Positions 33,721-47,754 of a stretch of DNA of 55,953 nt are shown one piece after another. The stretch spans positions 1-55,953 of the forward strand of contig MU623519.1 of assembly GCA_025201765.1 (NCBI GenBank). Reading direction: 5' to 3'. The DNA comes from Daldinia sp. FL1419. Taxonomy: Eukaryota > Ascomycota > Sordariomycetes > Xylariales > Hypoxylaceae. The notes beneath the pieces were generated by a model, which did not search any database, had not been told where the DNA came from, and saw nothing but the letters and a program-made list of their open reading frames with translations. Position 1 is the stretch's first letter. The number at the start of each line of letters is the position of its first letter. A program made the translations under genes and the position numbers.

Positions 33721-33875
33721 TATTATATAATATATAAAAAAAATTATAATTGTAGAATTTAAATTATTATTATTATTATTATTAAAATTTTAAAATAAAA
33801 TAGTAAGGCTTTTTATGGAATTATTATAAGGGAGAGAATTTTTCTATGTTATCTTTTAGGCTTACTAATCCAACA
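33721..33875 (-). repeat. Copia LTR (right; 5' LTR in sense)
   Basis: 155 bp, the partner of 26979-27131. It ends CCAACA and is followed by the CAACC duplication. The TG terminus is mutated to TA. Confidence 0.85.
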
Positions 33876-33880
33876 CAACC

Positions 33881-34964
33881 TTATATCCCAACTAATCAAA
33901 TTAATACAATTCATACAACACACATTTTATACCAATATTATCACCAATCACCAACCACCATCAATAATATCAAATCAAAATATAATTAATTTATTAATTT
34001 TAACTATTCAAAACAAAATAATGAAATTATTATAAATATTAATAAAAATTATTTATTTAATTAAATATAATAAATTAATTAATTATAAAAACCTATTTCT
34101 TTAATTAAATATAAATACCAAAAAAAGTTAAAAACCTTATATTTATATTTAATCATCTAATTAAAAATATAATAATACTATTAAGAATCAACATAAATCA
34201 TTAATATAATAATTTATTATTAACATTAATTTAAGCCCTATAATTATACATTAAAAAATAATAATTAAATAATTTGTATATTATGGTTTTTTAAGAATTA
34301 ACTATATGTGATACACCTAATCAAAAAATCTTCTATAAAAAAGAATTAATATAAATTCTAGGTCATAATTCCAAAAAAAGTTTTAATTTAATTATTTTGA
34401 AGATTATATAGTAAAGAATTTAAATATTATTCTTATTAATATATATTAATTTATTTAATCCAAAATGTATATGATTAATAAAGGTTCATAATTAAAATCA
34501 TTTTTTTTTATAATTTATATTTTAAAAAAATATTATTTATAGGTTTTTAATTTAATTTGTTAAGAATTAAAGTAGTAAGTTGATTATATTAAAAAGTTAA
34601 TGGTAATAGCACTTCAAAAATTAAGAAAATCTATTCTTAAGGAATTATACATAATATCTTTGATTATTTAAAAAGATAGTTGGATTTATAAATTTTGATG
34701 TACTTACACATTATATATAATCAAATATAAGCCAAAAGAGTTAATCATTATAACCAAAAATAATAATTATTATAAAAAATATAATAATTATATAAAATTA
34801 TTAATTAAATTAATAACAATTTAAATAATTAACAACCCAGCATTAATACCAATCACTATCAAAACCCCTTAAATAATTAAAGATAAAGATCTATCACTAA
34901 AATAAATACCCTAAAAAATAATATCAAAAATTAATAAAATTATTTATTTATTTAGAATATTAAT
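33881..34964. other. AT-rich DNA between copia and LINE
   Basis: No gene, LTR or TIR recognised. Presumably the right-hand continuation of the DNA into which copia inserted. Confidence 0.35.
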
Positions 34965-37900
34965 ATTAAGAGATTTTTTGGTTTTTTAATAATCTTTTTA
35001 TAAAATCTTCATAAAAAGCCATATAATTTGATTTATTAAAAATCTAACATTGTAATAAATAATAAAAAGGCATTATATCGTATATATAATAACAACGCCA
35101 TTAGGAAAAGATAAAAAAGGTAATATATAGATGATAGATGGTTAAATCTATAACCTAAACAAACCCGCTCTAAAAACCACCATTATAAAGAAAAAAAGGA
35201 ATAAAATAAAAACAAAAACCAAATTTAATAAAACAAATATAATTATAACATTAACTAATAAATTAATAAAAATAATTAAACCTAAAATTAATAATTTAAT
35301 AAAGGAAATAAAAGTAAAAATTAAAAAAATAATAAATATATAGAAAACATATATTAATATTATAATATTTATAAAATAAAAATAATAATAAAATAATATT
35401 TTTAAATTAAATAAAATAAAGGAATTAATTAAAGAAATAATAAATAAAAAATTAAAATTAATAAATAATATTAAGAAATTGTAAAAATAATCTTAAATTA
35501 CAATCATTAGAAGAACTACTAAGCCTTAAACCCCTACCATCGTAGTATTGGCCTATTTCCAACATAAAATCATAATTAAAATAATAATAAAATTATAAAA
35601 AATATTGAAAAAAAATTTTAAAGAAATTATATAAGTTATTAATAATGCAATTAATAAAAATAAGATTATAATAATATATTGGTTCCATAATAATAATATT
35701 ATAATAACATTTTAACTTAAAATTAAATAATATAAGAAAAATTAGAATTAAATTAAAAAGATATTTAATTAAAGAATAATCAAAATAAATAAAATCTTTA
35801 TAATAATAGTTAAAAATCTAAGAATAATTAATTTAAAAGATGTTTACATCAATCTATAGGATTTAGTAAAAATCTTTTTAAAGGAAAATAAAGTTAAAAT
35901 CCTTAAAGTTAATTTTATATTTAAAAAATATTCAAAAATTAAATTTATAATTTTAATTATAAAAATTAATAAATTAAATATGATTTATTAATTTTATATT
36001 AATGGATTATTATGGAAAATTAAATTTTACTTTTATAAACATTTTATAAAAAATATAAAAATAATATAATATTTTAAATATTATTATTTTAAATATATTG
36101 CAAAATATTATAAAAAATAGTTTAGGTATAATAAATATATAGACCTTATTTATAAAGGGGATAATTTAATATATAAAACATTAAAGAAGTATTAAAATTG
36201 TAATAGGATATATAAAATATAAAATTTAAAATACTTAAAGGTAATTAAATAAAAAAATACAATAAAAGAAATATATATATATAAGTTGAGACAATTTGTA
36301 AAAAAGAATAATATTAGCTACATTTTTAACATATATAATGCCATATATAATAATTTTATATTAATAATTTCAAAGAAGATAAAAGGCTGCGCCTCCAATA
36401 AGGAAAGAGTGTAAAACTCCTGGAACAAAAATGTTTTAAATTTTTTTAAAATAATTATTATGATAAATAATACTTCTAAATCGGAAATAAAGATAAGAAG
36501 TAGATCTTATATAAAAATTTATTTAAAAATAAAATTTAATAATAATATTTCTTTAATTTAAAATTTTTTCTATTAGGAAAACTTTATTATAATAATAGTT
36601 TCTAATTGGAATTATTTTGAAAACAATAATAAATCTTTTAGAAATATTATATAAATTATATATAAAATTATATAATTATTATAATATATTAGAATATAAG
36701 AGAAGGTTATTAAATTATATTTTAAATTTTTAAAAATAAAAGGATATTAAATATTATAATTATTTAAAAATTTTATTTTAATAATAAAAAATTAAATTGT
36801 TTTTAATTTAATAATTATAAGTTAATATAATATAATATAAATTAAATTATAACTTATATATATAAAAGAATTAATTTAAAAAATTAGAAAAAAAAATAAA
36901 TTATAATTAAATTATAATATTAATTTAAATAAAGTTTAATACCTTTATTATATAATTAATATATATAAAATCAAATTTTAATTATAAATATTTGTTATTA
37001 TTAGAATTAATATTAAAGAATTTTTATAATATAAATGTGGTAATAGGAGATTTTAATATATGTTATTTCTTATAAGATAAAGAAAAAAAGATATTTTAAT
37101 ATATTTTTAAAATCTTTAAATTAATAATTTAATAAAATCTCAAATTTATTACAGAAATAAGTATAATAATTAAGTAAATGTAAAATTATAAAGATTTAAT
37201 ATTAGATTTAATATAAATAAATGAAAGATTTAAATACTTAAAATTAAGGCCTTTTAACTGGAAAGAATCTAATTATATTATTTAATATTTCAATATTGTT
37301 ATATTATATTTAAATCTAATTTAGAACCAATCTAAACTAAAAGATTAGGTATAAAAGTATTTAAATAAAAAATTTACAAAAATAAAAATATAAAATATAA
37401 ATGTATTAAAAAAATAAATAATTTTAAAAAATTTAATAAATATATGAATTATTTTACTAAAAAATTAAAAAGGATTATTTCAATTATAACCCCATACTAC
37501 ACCCAGCCCATAATACAACCAATATTATAATAAAATAAAAAAATTAAAACACTCTATAAAAAAATAAACAAAATGTATAAATAATAAATAAACTAAAAAA
37601 TGTAAAAATATTAAAAAACCTTTAATAAATTTTAGGTAATATTAAAGAAAATTATAAACAAAATTAAAAGAAATAGTTGGAAATTGATCTTAATAAAAAC
37701 TTCAAAAAATAATAAAATTCTATAAAAGATAAAAAAATGGATTAAATTATATAATTAATAATCTATTAAAAAAAAAAGTCTTTTAACATTGCGTTATTAA
37801 TTTAACAAAGAATTATAGGTTATAAATAAAAAAAAAGTATAATATTAAGAAAGAAATTTTTCCTAAATTTTATAATTAATTTATTTAATATCCCTAACCT

Positions 37901-40900
37901 TGTCACATAATTAGAAAAACCTTAGGAAAATAAATTTAATATATTTAAAAAAATAAAATTGGAAAAGATAAAAATAATTTTAAAAATAATTAAATTATAA
38001 AAAACTACTAATAAAAACCTACTATTAATAAAATTCTTTAAGATATATAGAAAATAATTATTTAAAATATTTATTATAATTATAATATAAAATTTTATAT
38101 TTAAATATTATTTAAAGATATTCTACAAAATTATAATAATAATACTATTAAAACCTAAAAAATTAAAAAAAAAAGCCTTTTAGATATTTATAAACCAATA
38201 TTTTTCTTAAGAATTATAAATAAAATAATTAAAGAAATAATGGTAAACTATATTATAAAAATGGCAAAATAATATTAATTATTTTTAAAAAATTAAATAA
38301 GAAATAAATTAATTAAATTTACAAAAATAACCATAAAAATAATAATAGAAGTTATATATATTATATAACATATCAATATTATAGTATCATTCTTACAGCT
38401 AGATATTTTAGGCACTTTCAATAATGTTATATTATAAAAACTTGTATATATATTATATCAAAAAGGGTATCTAATATGGGTAATAAATTGGTTTAATAAT
38501 TTTATAGAAAAATAAGAGGTATAATTAATTTTCAATGGTGAAAAAGGTAAGGCTCATTTTTTTACCGCGAATATCCCATAAAACTCCCCATTATCACTTA
38601 TCCTATTTATTATTTATATAATTACCTTATATGAAAAGCTAGACCAAATAAATATCTTAATTATTGGCTTTATGGATGATATAAATATATTAATAATAAG
38701 ACATTTTATAATTAAAAATTATATTAAATTGAAATAAGTGTATAAAATATGCCTAAATTGGGCACAAAAATATAACATAATTTTTACAACATAGAAAAAT
38801 AAATTTATACATTTTATAAAAATTTATTAAACATTAACTACAGAGATTAAATTAAATGGTATAATTATTAAACCCAAAAAAAGTATTAGGTTCTTTAAAA
38901 TATGATTAAACAGGAAATTTAGGTGGAACAAATATTTAAAAATAATTAAAATAAAAATGGAAAAGTAGTAATATATTCTTTTTAAATTGGTAATATTAAT
39001 ATAAGGTTATAATGCAACCTAAATAAAAGAAATTTATATAAAAGTAATATGGAATATAATAACATATAAAATAATAATATAATACATTTTAAATCAAAAT
39101 TATAAGATAAAAGATATTATTAAAAAATTAAGTATTATTTAATTAACCTATTTACAAAAAATTAATAATGCATATAAAACAACAGAAATATTATAACTAA
39201 AAACAAATTAAGTTATCCCTTAATACACCTATATTTAAACATAATAACAATAATAGCTAAATTCTATATAAATAATGGAAACTTTAATTTTAAAATTTAA
39301 AAAATAAGATAGAAAGTTCAAAAATAGGTAAAATCTTAAAGGCCTAAAAAATAACAGAATCTTTCCGCTATTATTTAAATTCTAGATATACATATTACAA
39401 AAACCAGAATTAAATAGAATATTAAATAGAAAGGATATTAATATCCCAAAAAAGCTTTTTTAAATTATTAAATAAAAAAATAAGAATAGTATAAGAAAGA
39501 TATTATTACGCCAATAACTTAATTATCACCCCTTGGCACAAAAATTAATAATTAATATTTTAATTTATAAAAATATAAAATGTTAGTGCTATTATAGATA
39601 TATATTAAGAAAATAAGATTAAAAGCCTTCCTATTTAGCAGAAGGATTCCTAAAATAAATATTTTTAAATGCAAATATAATAAAAGAAAAATAACACAAT
39701 ATATAATTTTTAAATATCCCAAATATGTTTTAATATAGGTCCATTTTAAATAGAATTTAACCCTAAAAGTTTTTTTAATTAATATAAATTATAAAAAAAT
39801 ATTATTTAATCTTAATAAAATCTTACTAATAGCCCATTAATTCTTTAAATAGGTTTAATTACTTATATATAGAATAATATTATAATTTACCCAACACAAA
39901 TATTTCTAAAAATTTTAAACCAAATAAAGAAATTTTATAATTAAATAAAAAAATATAAGTAATAATATATTAATAAAATCCTTTAAAAAAATTATATTTA
40001 CCCGAGATTGGTCTGTACCTATTTCGAACTATACTTATTAAAATTACCCTCCTTTATATCTATTTCTTTGTTTTCTTCCTCACTCTTTTCAATCACATAT
40101 ATTAAGGAATTTTAAATAAAAGTAAATATATTTTTAAATGGAAAATTATATTCATTAAGGTTTAAACCTAAATATATTAAAAAATCATTAAAAATTTATA
40201 ATAGATTATTATTGGAGAATAATAAAATATTTAATATTAATTAAACTTTTTAAATAAAAAATCATTATAATAATAATATATCAAAATAAAATAAATTGTT
40301 AAGGATAAAGTAGCATATATGTATTTTTTTTAAAATTAATTTCTTTATAAATTTTATATTATAATTAATAAATATTAATAAAATGGATATAAAGTAGGAT
40401 TATATTATAAAATAATTATGGTGTTGGTGATGTTAAAATAAATAATTTTTTCAAAATTGTTGGAATATATAAAAGTTATGGATCTGGTGAGTAAGGGATT
40501 GAATATAATAAGAATAATTATTAAATATTATTAACAATCTTTTAATAAATTTCTTAAAGGTTTAAAAATTTTAAAGAAATTATAATAAAACTTTAATAAT
40601 TAATTTTTAAAATTGTATTGGAAAGGTGTAGCCACATTTTTTATATAATTTTTTATCTTTAATAAATAAATTATTTTTATAATGTATAATTGTATTAGAA
40701 TTATAGTTTTAATGTAATATAATATTATAACATCATATTAAATCCAAAATATTATAATAATTTCCAATAAAAAGATTAAAATATTTAAAGAAAATTAATA
40801 GTAAAACAAAATTAAAAAAATAATAAAACACCTATAAATATATAAATCTTTTTTATTTAATATAATATATATATAAAAATAAAATAGATTTTTTAAGGTA

Positions 40901-41530
40901 GCATTAAATCATAAATATAATAAATATAATAATATTATATTATAATATTACAAAATATAAACAAAATATATAAAAAAAATAAAAATTAACTAAAAGAGGC
41001 TATAAATCAATAACATCATTTTAAATCATTTTAAAAAACAAATATAATATTATAATATTAAGAAAAGAATTATAAAAATAAAAATAAATAATAGCTTTTC
41101 ACAAAAATATAAAATCATTCATATATATTTATACCCTACACAAACTATATACATCTTAACCCTCCTCCAAAACAATTTTTTTACAATATAATAACATTTT
41201 TATTATTTATAAAAAAAAATAATAAAATTATTTTAAATTTTATTATCACTTTATACCCAAATTACCACCACACCATTTTACAAAATTCAGACATTATAAC
41301 ACATAAAATATTTTTCCATATTAAAATTTAATTATTTTTATTAAAAGGTAAATTTCAATAAAAATATAAAATAAAACCAAAATTATAATAACATAATTAA
41401 TTCAAATAAGCAACAAATAAGTTTTCTCCAGAATATAATTCTTACTTAGAACAAATACTAAAAGATGGACCAGATACCTATAATATATTCTAGGTAAATC
41501 AGGGTAATAATAAATAAATAATAAATAAAT
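34965..41530 (+). mobile_element. Most complete Tad1-like LINE copy, about 6.5 kb
   Basis: The 5' region (34970-35160) matches 10088-10290, the RT region matches 10383-10950, and the 3' region matches 27611-29168 and all the short LINE ends; the tail is GGTAATAATAAATAAATAATA. Order in sense: a leader and probable ORF1 zone (35100-36700), an endonuclease relic near 37034, an RT relic near 38560-38700 and a conserved C-terminal region to about 39250. Heavily RIP-mutated throughout and not capable of expression. Confidence 0.8.
36950..39500 (+). pseudogene. LINE endonuclease/reverse transcriptase (ORF2) relic
   Basis: NVVIGDFNI (about 37034-37060) is the APE-type endonuclease motif. ANIP-stop-NSPLSLILF (38567 on) followed in the same frame by GFMDDINILI (38666 on) is the RT core, with a C-to-T stop where glutamine is expected. 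Downstream WAQKYNIIFTT and RKFRWNKYLK continue the Tad1-style C-terminal region. Frames are broken repeatedly. The clade is inferred from motif order and fungal host. Confidence 0.75.
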
Positions 41531-41892
41531 TTATTTATTTAAAAATAAATTAATTAAAATAAAAACAAATAATAAACATATATTAAAACCTATTTTGAAT
41601 AAAAATGATATTCTAAGAGATCTATAATTAAATAATTATTTAACATATAGACTATAATATGTAATTTATTTTAAAAAATAAAGACCTAATTTATATATAT
41701 AATTTAAAAAAATACCAATAAATTCAACAATTAGACTGTAATTAAGTATATTGTTAAATTAACCAAAATAAAAAACATTTAAGTAAGCTTTTAATTATAT
41801 ATAATTTAATAATAATAATTAATTAGTTAGATAAATAAATAAATAAAATTAAAAAATATTTAAAAATTAAAAAGTAAAAAGACTATATAAAT
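41531..41892. other. AT-rich gap between two LINE copies
   Basis: A/T-rich with no feature. It lies between a plus-strand LINE tail and a minus-strand LINE tail, so the two copies are tail to tail. Confidence 0.4.
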
Positions 41893-42560
41893 TTATTTAT
41901 TTATTTATTTATTACTACCTTGATTTACCTAGAATATATTATAGGTATCTAGTCCATCTCTTAGTATTTATTTTGGGTAGGAATTGTGTTCTGGAGAAAA
42001 CCTACTTATTGCTTATTTAAATAAATTATATTATTATAACTTTAATTTTATTTTATATTTTTATTAGAATTTACTTTTTAATAAAAATAATTAAATTTTA
42101 ATATAGAAAAATATTTTATATATTATAATATTAATTATATAAAATAATATAATAATAGTCTATATGTGGGGTAATAACGAAATTTAAAATGGTTTTATTA
42201 TTTTTTTTAATAAATAATAAAAGTATTACTATATTATAAAAAGGTTATTCCAAAGGAGGATTAAAGTATATAAAATTTATACAAAATATAAATATATATG
42301 AATAACTTTATATCTCTATAAAAAGCTATTATACATTCTTACTTTTATAATTTTCTTTTTAATATCACAATATTATATTTATTTTTCAAAATGGTTTAAA
42401 ATAGTGTTACTAATTTGTAACCCTTCCCAACTAATTTCAATCTTCTTTATATATTTTATTTGTACTCTGCAATACTATAATATAATACCACCATACCCAT
42501 CACATTCACAATCAAATATTGCCTCAAAAAACCCACTTCGCTTTTATATGTGCACTGCGT
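41893..42560 (-). mobile_element. 5'-truncated LINE, 0.67 kb, lightly mutated 5' end
   Basis: Same tail as the others. It extends further 5' than 4805-5393: CCCATCACATTCACAATCAAA and GCCTCAAAAAACCC (42495-42530) correspond to 48240-48280. The last 60 bases keep CpG-like and C-rich sequence that is ruined elsewhere. The 61-aa ORF at 42404-42589 lies in it and is not a gene. Confidence 0.7.
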
Positions 42561-42640
42561 TAAGCAAAAAAAAGCTTGCATATCCGTAGGTGCTCCGTTA
42601 TCTCTCCGGTATCATCCCGTTAGACTACATAAATTACAAT
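42561..42640 (-). other. Small GC-balanced island with a pol III A-box-like sequence
   Basis: On the minus strand TAGTCTAACGGG (about 42615-42626) fits the A-box pattern TRGYNNARNGG and is followed about 40 bases later by a T8 run (42569-42576 complement). I cannot fold a full cloverleaf and see no B box. It could be a tRNA- or SINE-derived scrap. Low certainty. Confidence 0.25.
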
Positions 42641-44465
42641 TAAAAAACTTAAATAACTAAAATCTTTCTTTTAATTTATATATTCTTTTAAATATTAAAC
42701 CAATATAATATAATTAGATAATAAGAATCACCTTATAAAAATTCTATTAATTTTTTGGAGTTAAACCTTTTAGGTTTTTATAATTTTTTTAAATATAAAT
42801 AAACCTTTAAAAATTATTTTTTTTATTTCATTAGTTTAGGTTTTATAATTTTTTTTTAGTTTTATACGATTAATTTTTTTATAGAGATTCTTTATGTTTT
42901 TATTTAATATAATTTTATTATCCGTGTTATTATTAGTAAGCAATCACCTTTATTAAATATTTTATTTAATTATTTTATTATGTTTCTTAAGATATAAATA
43001 TCTTACATATTCTATTAAATAAGAATTTTGATCGTTTTTACAGGATATGTTTTGTATTTTAATTAACCTATAATAGGTTAGAAATTGTATAAGTTTGAGG
43101 GTGTAAGGTAATTATATCCTAAAAAGGGGAAGAGAATAATTAGGTAGAAGAATTATTATATATAATTATTTATTAATAGTAATATATTATAGGAGGATAT
43201 ATTTAAAAAAGGATTAAAGGAATATATATTATTGTACAAAACTTTTATGAAAATGGTTCTTAAAGGACTATATTAAATTTAGGTTAATTAAATAAAAAAG
43301 ATAATTTTTAAGGGTCTATTTATATTTAAAAGAACTATAAAAACTTAAAAGATTTAGCTCTAAAAAGGTTAATAACATTTTTAAAATTATTCTTATGTTT
43401 TTAATTAAATTTCTTTTTTAATTATTTTTATAACTGAGTTACCCCAATTACATGTTTTTTTTCTTTTAAAGGAGGGGGGGTTACAGAGGGCTGTAGTATA
43501 ATTACATAATTACGTAATATAATTACGTAATTGAAGCTGTAAGACCTTATTAGCCTCTATGGAACCAACCCTTCTAAGGTTTTCACAGGCTTTTTAATAT
43601 GTAAATAAGCTTTCAAGAGTTATTTTGTTATTTAATCAATTTATATTCTCAAATATGGAATTATTAGTTTTTTATAACAATAAGTTAGGATGACAGGGCC
43701 AGGATAAAGTCCACCAATCTAACCCTTCTACAGGCTTTTTAATACGTAAATAAACCCTTAAGAATTATTTTTTTATTTAATCAACTCAAGTTCTCAAGCA
43801 TAGAATCGTTAGTTTTTGATAGAGATTTGTATAATAAAATTACAGGGTATATCCTGCAGGAACTCCTATTCAATTAAAGTTCTTATTTAATATAAATAAA
43901 TCTTTAGAAATTGTTTTCCTATTTGATTAATTTAAGTTAAAATGTACCCGATCATTAGTTTTTCTATAGAGATTTGTACAATAAAGTGTAGGGCATATCT
44001 TGCAGAAATTATTAAAACTACTATTTAACATAAATAAACTTCTAAAAATTATTTTTCTATTTAATCAATTTAAGTTTTCAAAGATAGAATCGTTAAATTT
44101 TAAAACCATAGAATTTTGTACAATAAAAGTATAGGGTTAGGACATATTTTATAAGAACTATTAGAACTTAAATTCAATATAAATAAGTTATTTCCTATTT
44201 AATTAGCTTAAATTCTTACTAATGAAAAGGATGTACCCAATCATAAATATTTTCTTAAATTTTAAATTTTTTAATATATTTTTTACCCCTTATCAGCTCT
44301 TATCAGCTCTTATCAATTATTATCAATTTCTTATCAATTATTTATCAATTATTTATTAATTATTTATCAATTTCTTATCAATTTCTTATCAATTTCACAT
44401 AATAATTTATTGGAAAGTTTCAATATAATATACCGGACTTCGTCCTGGATAAGATAATATCTATA
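42641..44465 (-). repeat. Array element, inverted homologue of 6715-9104
   Basis: Read on the minus strand it starts ATCCAGGACGAAGTCCGG (44450-44433) with TTGATAAG mini-repeats (44290-44400), passes through 4-5 array units, and reaches the poly-C/ACATGTAATTGGGGTAACTC end near 43430-43480. It then continues into further array-like sequence to about 42641. It has far fewer units than the copy at 6715-9104. Confidence 0.65.
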
Positions 44466-45084
44466 ACCTAATTACTTTATATTAATTTAATAAGTTTTTA
44501 TAAAATAATTTTAATTATAAAAATATTAAATTAATATAATATAATTACATAATTAAAATAACTTTGTAAAAAGTTATTAATTCTATAATATAATTATTTT
44601 TAAAATTTTTATAAATTTTTAATATATTATTTTAATTTAATTTAATTAAATATTATATTAATTATAAAAATAATAAAATAATAATATATTAATTATTTAT
44701 AAAAGATTTTATATAAATTTTTAAAAGTAAAATTAATAATATTATAATAAATTAAATATTTATAAAACATTTTATTTAAAGATTTAAGGATTGTGTTAGC
44801 CTTTGGGGTAACCTCCAGTTTTTTTTTTATAAATATTGAATTCTTTTAGAAAATGCATCTTAAACCCATATGACAAAATCATATAGGTCCATCTTATATA
44901 TCCATTTAAATAAGATTAATAGGTTAATTTATGAAAATTAATAAATATATAATGATTTAATAAAAATAATATTTAACATTGGATGGATAAGGTATTATTG
45001 TGTATAATAATAAAATAAGGGTATTTAAATATATTTAATTAAAAGTAATTATTTTAAAAAAGAATATATTTTGGTTAAAAATTA
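44466..45084. other. AT-rich spacer between inverted arrays
   Basis: 44466-44600 resembles 3330-3435 inverted. 44785-44985 is less AT-rich (GTTAGCCTTTGGGGTAACC) but shows no gene. ACATTGGATGGATAAGGTATT near 44978 matches 1079-1099 inverted. Confidence 0.4.
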
Positions 45085-47625
45085 AAATATAAAATTATTC
45101 TTATATTTTTAATTAAATTTCCTTTTTAATTATTTTTATAATTAAATCATTGTCATTATATAAATATATTTCTTTCTTTTAAAAAGGGATTTTTATAAAA
45201 GATTATAATATAATTATAATTAAATTAGTTTTTTGGGACTGGTTGCTTTGCAACTAGTTTGACTTTCAAAACCAATTGATCTTATTTTATAATTATTAAT
45301 TTAATATTAAATAAATATTGAACTAATATAGAACAATTAGGTAATAAATACAACCTTGTAGAGATCCTATTAACCTCCTTAAAACCAGACCTCCTAAATC
45401 TCCATAGCTCTTTTAAACATAAATAAGCCCTCGAAAATTGTCTTTCTTATCTAATCAGCTCAAACTCTTCAAATTCTATAAATCAATTTTTTTATAAAGT
45501 CTTCATATAATAATACACTCTTTTACTCCTCTTTTAAAGATATCTTCCTCTAAAGCACTATTATTAACAAACATTTACATATATCTACTTTTTTACCTAA
45601 TTGTTCTACTCTCCTCCTTAAGATATAATCACCCTATATCCTCTTACTTATACAGCCTCTAACCTATTATGGGTTAGTTGAAGTACAGGGCATATCCTAT
45701 AAAAACTATCAGAACTCCTATTCAATATTATTTCTAAACAAAAAAAAACTATTAAACCAATATAATATAATTACATAATTAAAGCTACTCTATAAAACCC
45801 TTTTAACCTCCATGGAACCAAACCTTCTAAAGTTTCCACAAACTTTTTAAATATAAATAAACCTTCAAAAAATATTTTTCTTATCTAATCAAATTAAGTT
45901 CTCAAGCAAAGAATTATTAATTTTCTTATAAAACTTTATATAAATATATATGCTTTTTAATCCTTTTATTAAATATAATCTCCTAAAAACATATCACCAT
46001 TGCCAAACAATTACCTCTATTAATTCTTTTATTTAATCATTTTAATATCTTCTTTAGAATATAATTACTTTATATATTTTATTTCATTAAAACCTATTAA
46101 CCTTTCAAAAACAGCCCCTCCAAAAATTTCAATAAACTTTTTCTAAATATATATATAGGCCCTTAAAAATTGATTTTTGTCTAATCAGATCAAATTCTTA
46201 AATATTAATTTATTTAACTTTCTTATAACTTCTTACAATAATATACCCCTCTCTTATCTTTAATTGAATATATTATCCTAAGTATCAGCTATTATGGTAA
46301 ACAATTACTTTTATTACCTTCCATCTGATCACTTCAACACCATCCCCCAGGATATAATTACCTTATATCTTTTATTCTATTCAACCCTCTAATTTAATAT
46401 AATTCTTATTTAATAATATTAACCTTAAATTAAAGCTCCTATTTAATATATAGGCCCTTAAAAGTAAATTCTTATCTAATCAAATCAAACTTTTCAGAAT
46501 TATCAGTTTTTCTTATAACTTTTTAATATAATTTATAATTTCTCTCTTTTATTAAATATATCTATTATCTATTCTATCTCTTAACCACTAACAATTATTT
46601 CTATTAATTAACCTTTTACTTATTTAATTATTTAAATATCTTTTTTAAAATATAATCACCCTATATTCAAATAATTATTAAAATTTCTATTCAATATATA
46701 AACCTTTAAGAATTAATTCTTAACTAATTAAATTAAGTTTTTTTATATCAGGTTCTTAATAATTTAATACATTATTCTATAATTTCTTATAATAATATAT
46801 ACCTTTTTTACCTTTTATTAAATATAACCTTATAAACACACATTACTATTACCAACAATTATTTCTATTAGTTCTTCTATCTGATCACTTTAATACATTC
46901 TTCAAAAAATAATTTATTATGGGGTATTTAAGGTGCAAGGCATATTTTACAAAAATTATTAAAACTTTAATTCAATTAGAGCTCCTATTTAATATATAAG
47001 CCCTCAAATATTAATTCTTATCTAATCAAATTAAACTCTTTAAATATCACTTTCTTTTATAACTTTTACAATAATTTATGAATTTATTTTCTTATTAAAT
47101 ATATTATTTATTTTATCTCTTAAACACCAGCTACCATTACCAACATTTCATTTTATTAACCTTTTATTTAATTATTTTAATATTTACCTTCTTTAAGATA
47201 TAATTACCTTATATTTAATTATTAAAGTTTTTATTTAATTAAAACTTTTATTAAATTAAAGTTCTTATTTAATACCTTAATTAAACAATTTTAAGGAAAA
47301 TTTGTTAATATAAGCTCCTATTTAACCAAAAAAGCTGTACGCCACAGGAAACCACAGGCACGCGCACAAGGTACAAAAAAATCCCAAACCACTTTAATTC
47401 ATTATATTAATTTAAAATTTATATAAAAATATTAATAATTAATATCATTTAAAAAATAATTAAATTTATGATTTTTTAAGATAAATTATATATATTTTTA
47501 ATAAGAAATTATTATACAATAACTAAAAACATTTAAAAATGCAGGAGATTTCTCTGGGAACTAATTGATCAATCAGGATTATGGTGCAACTAATGAAATA
47601 AGAAAGACACAGATAATATAATTAT
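45085..47625 (-). repeat. Inverted array element with head and tail of the TIR-element family
   Basis: On the minus strand it opens with TCTTTCTTATTTCATTAG (47625) and the head ending in CCTGTGGCGTACAGC-like sequence (about 47338), as at 15530-15800 and 49557-49840. It runs through array units and ends in the tail containing CCCAAAAAACTAATT (45230), as at 19060. I do not see the 45-bp TIRs, so it is either truncated or a related lineage. Confidence 0.6.
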
Positions 47626-47754
47626 ATAATTAAAATTATAAAACCTTATTAATTTTTATAAAATCAACCTTTCTCAAATTTCTACAGGCTTTTTAATATA
47701 TAAATAAATTTTTAAATATTATATTTTTATTTAATTAATTTAAATTAACGGAGC
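47626..47754 (-). repeat. Array-family scrap
   Basis: It matches 43500-43640 (TAATTAAAATTATAAAACC, then CTACAGGCTTTTTAATA) in the same orientation. It is cut by the LINE that starts near 47755. Confidence 0.5.

Larger units (their letters stand above)
26979..33875 (-). mobile_element. Full-length Ty1/copia-like retrotransposon, RIP-mutated
   Basis: LTRs at 26979-27131 and 33721-33875 (TGTCACACAATACAC ... AACA) differ almost only by transitions. A perfect 5-bp duplication CAACC lies at 26974-26978 and 33876-33880. Coding relics read on the minus strand, with the copia-order RT motif YIDDIII at 29824-29844. Without the LINE inserted at 27611-29168 the element is about 5.3 kb, the usual copia size. 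Every frame is full of stops. Confidence 0.85.
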
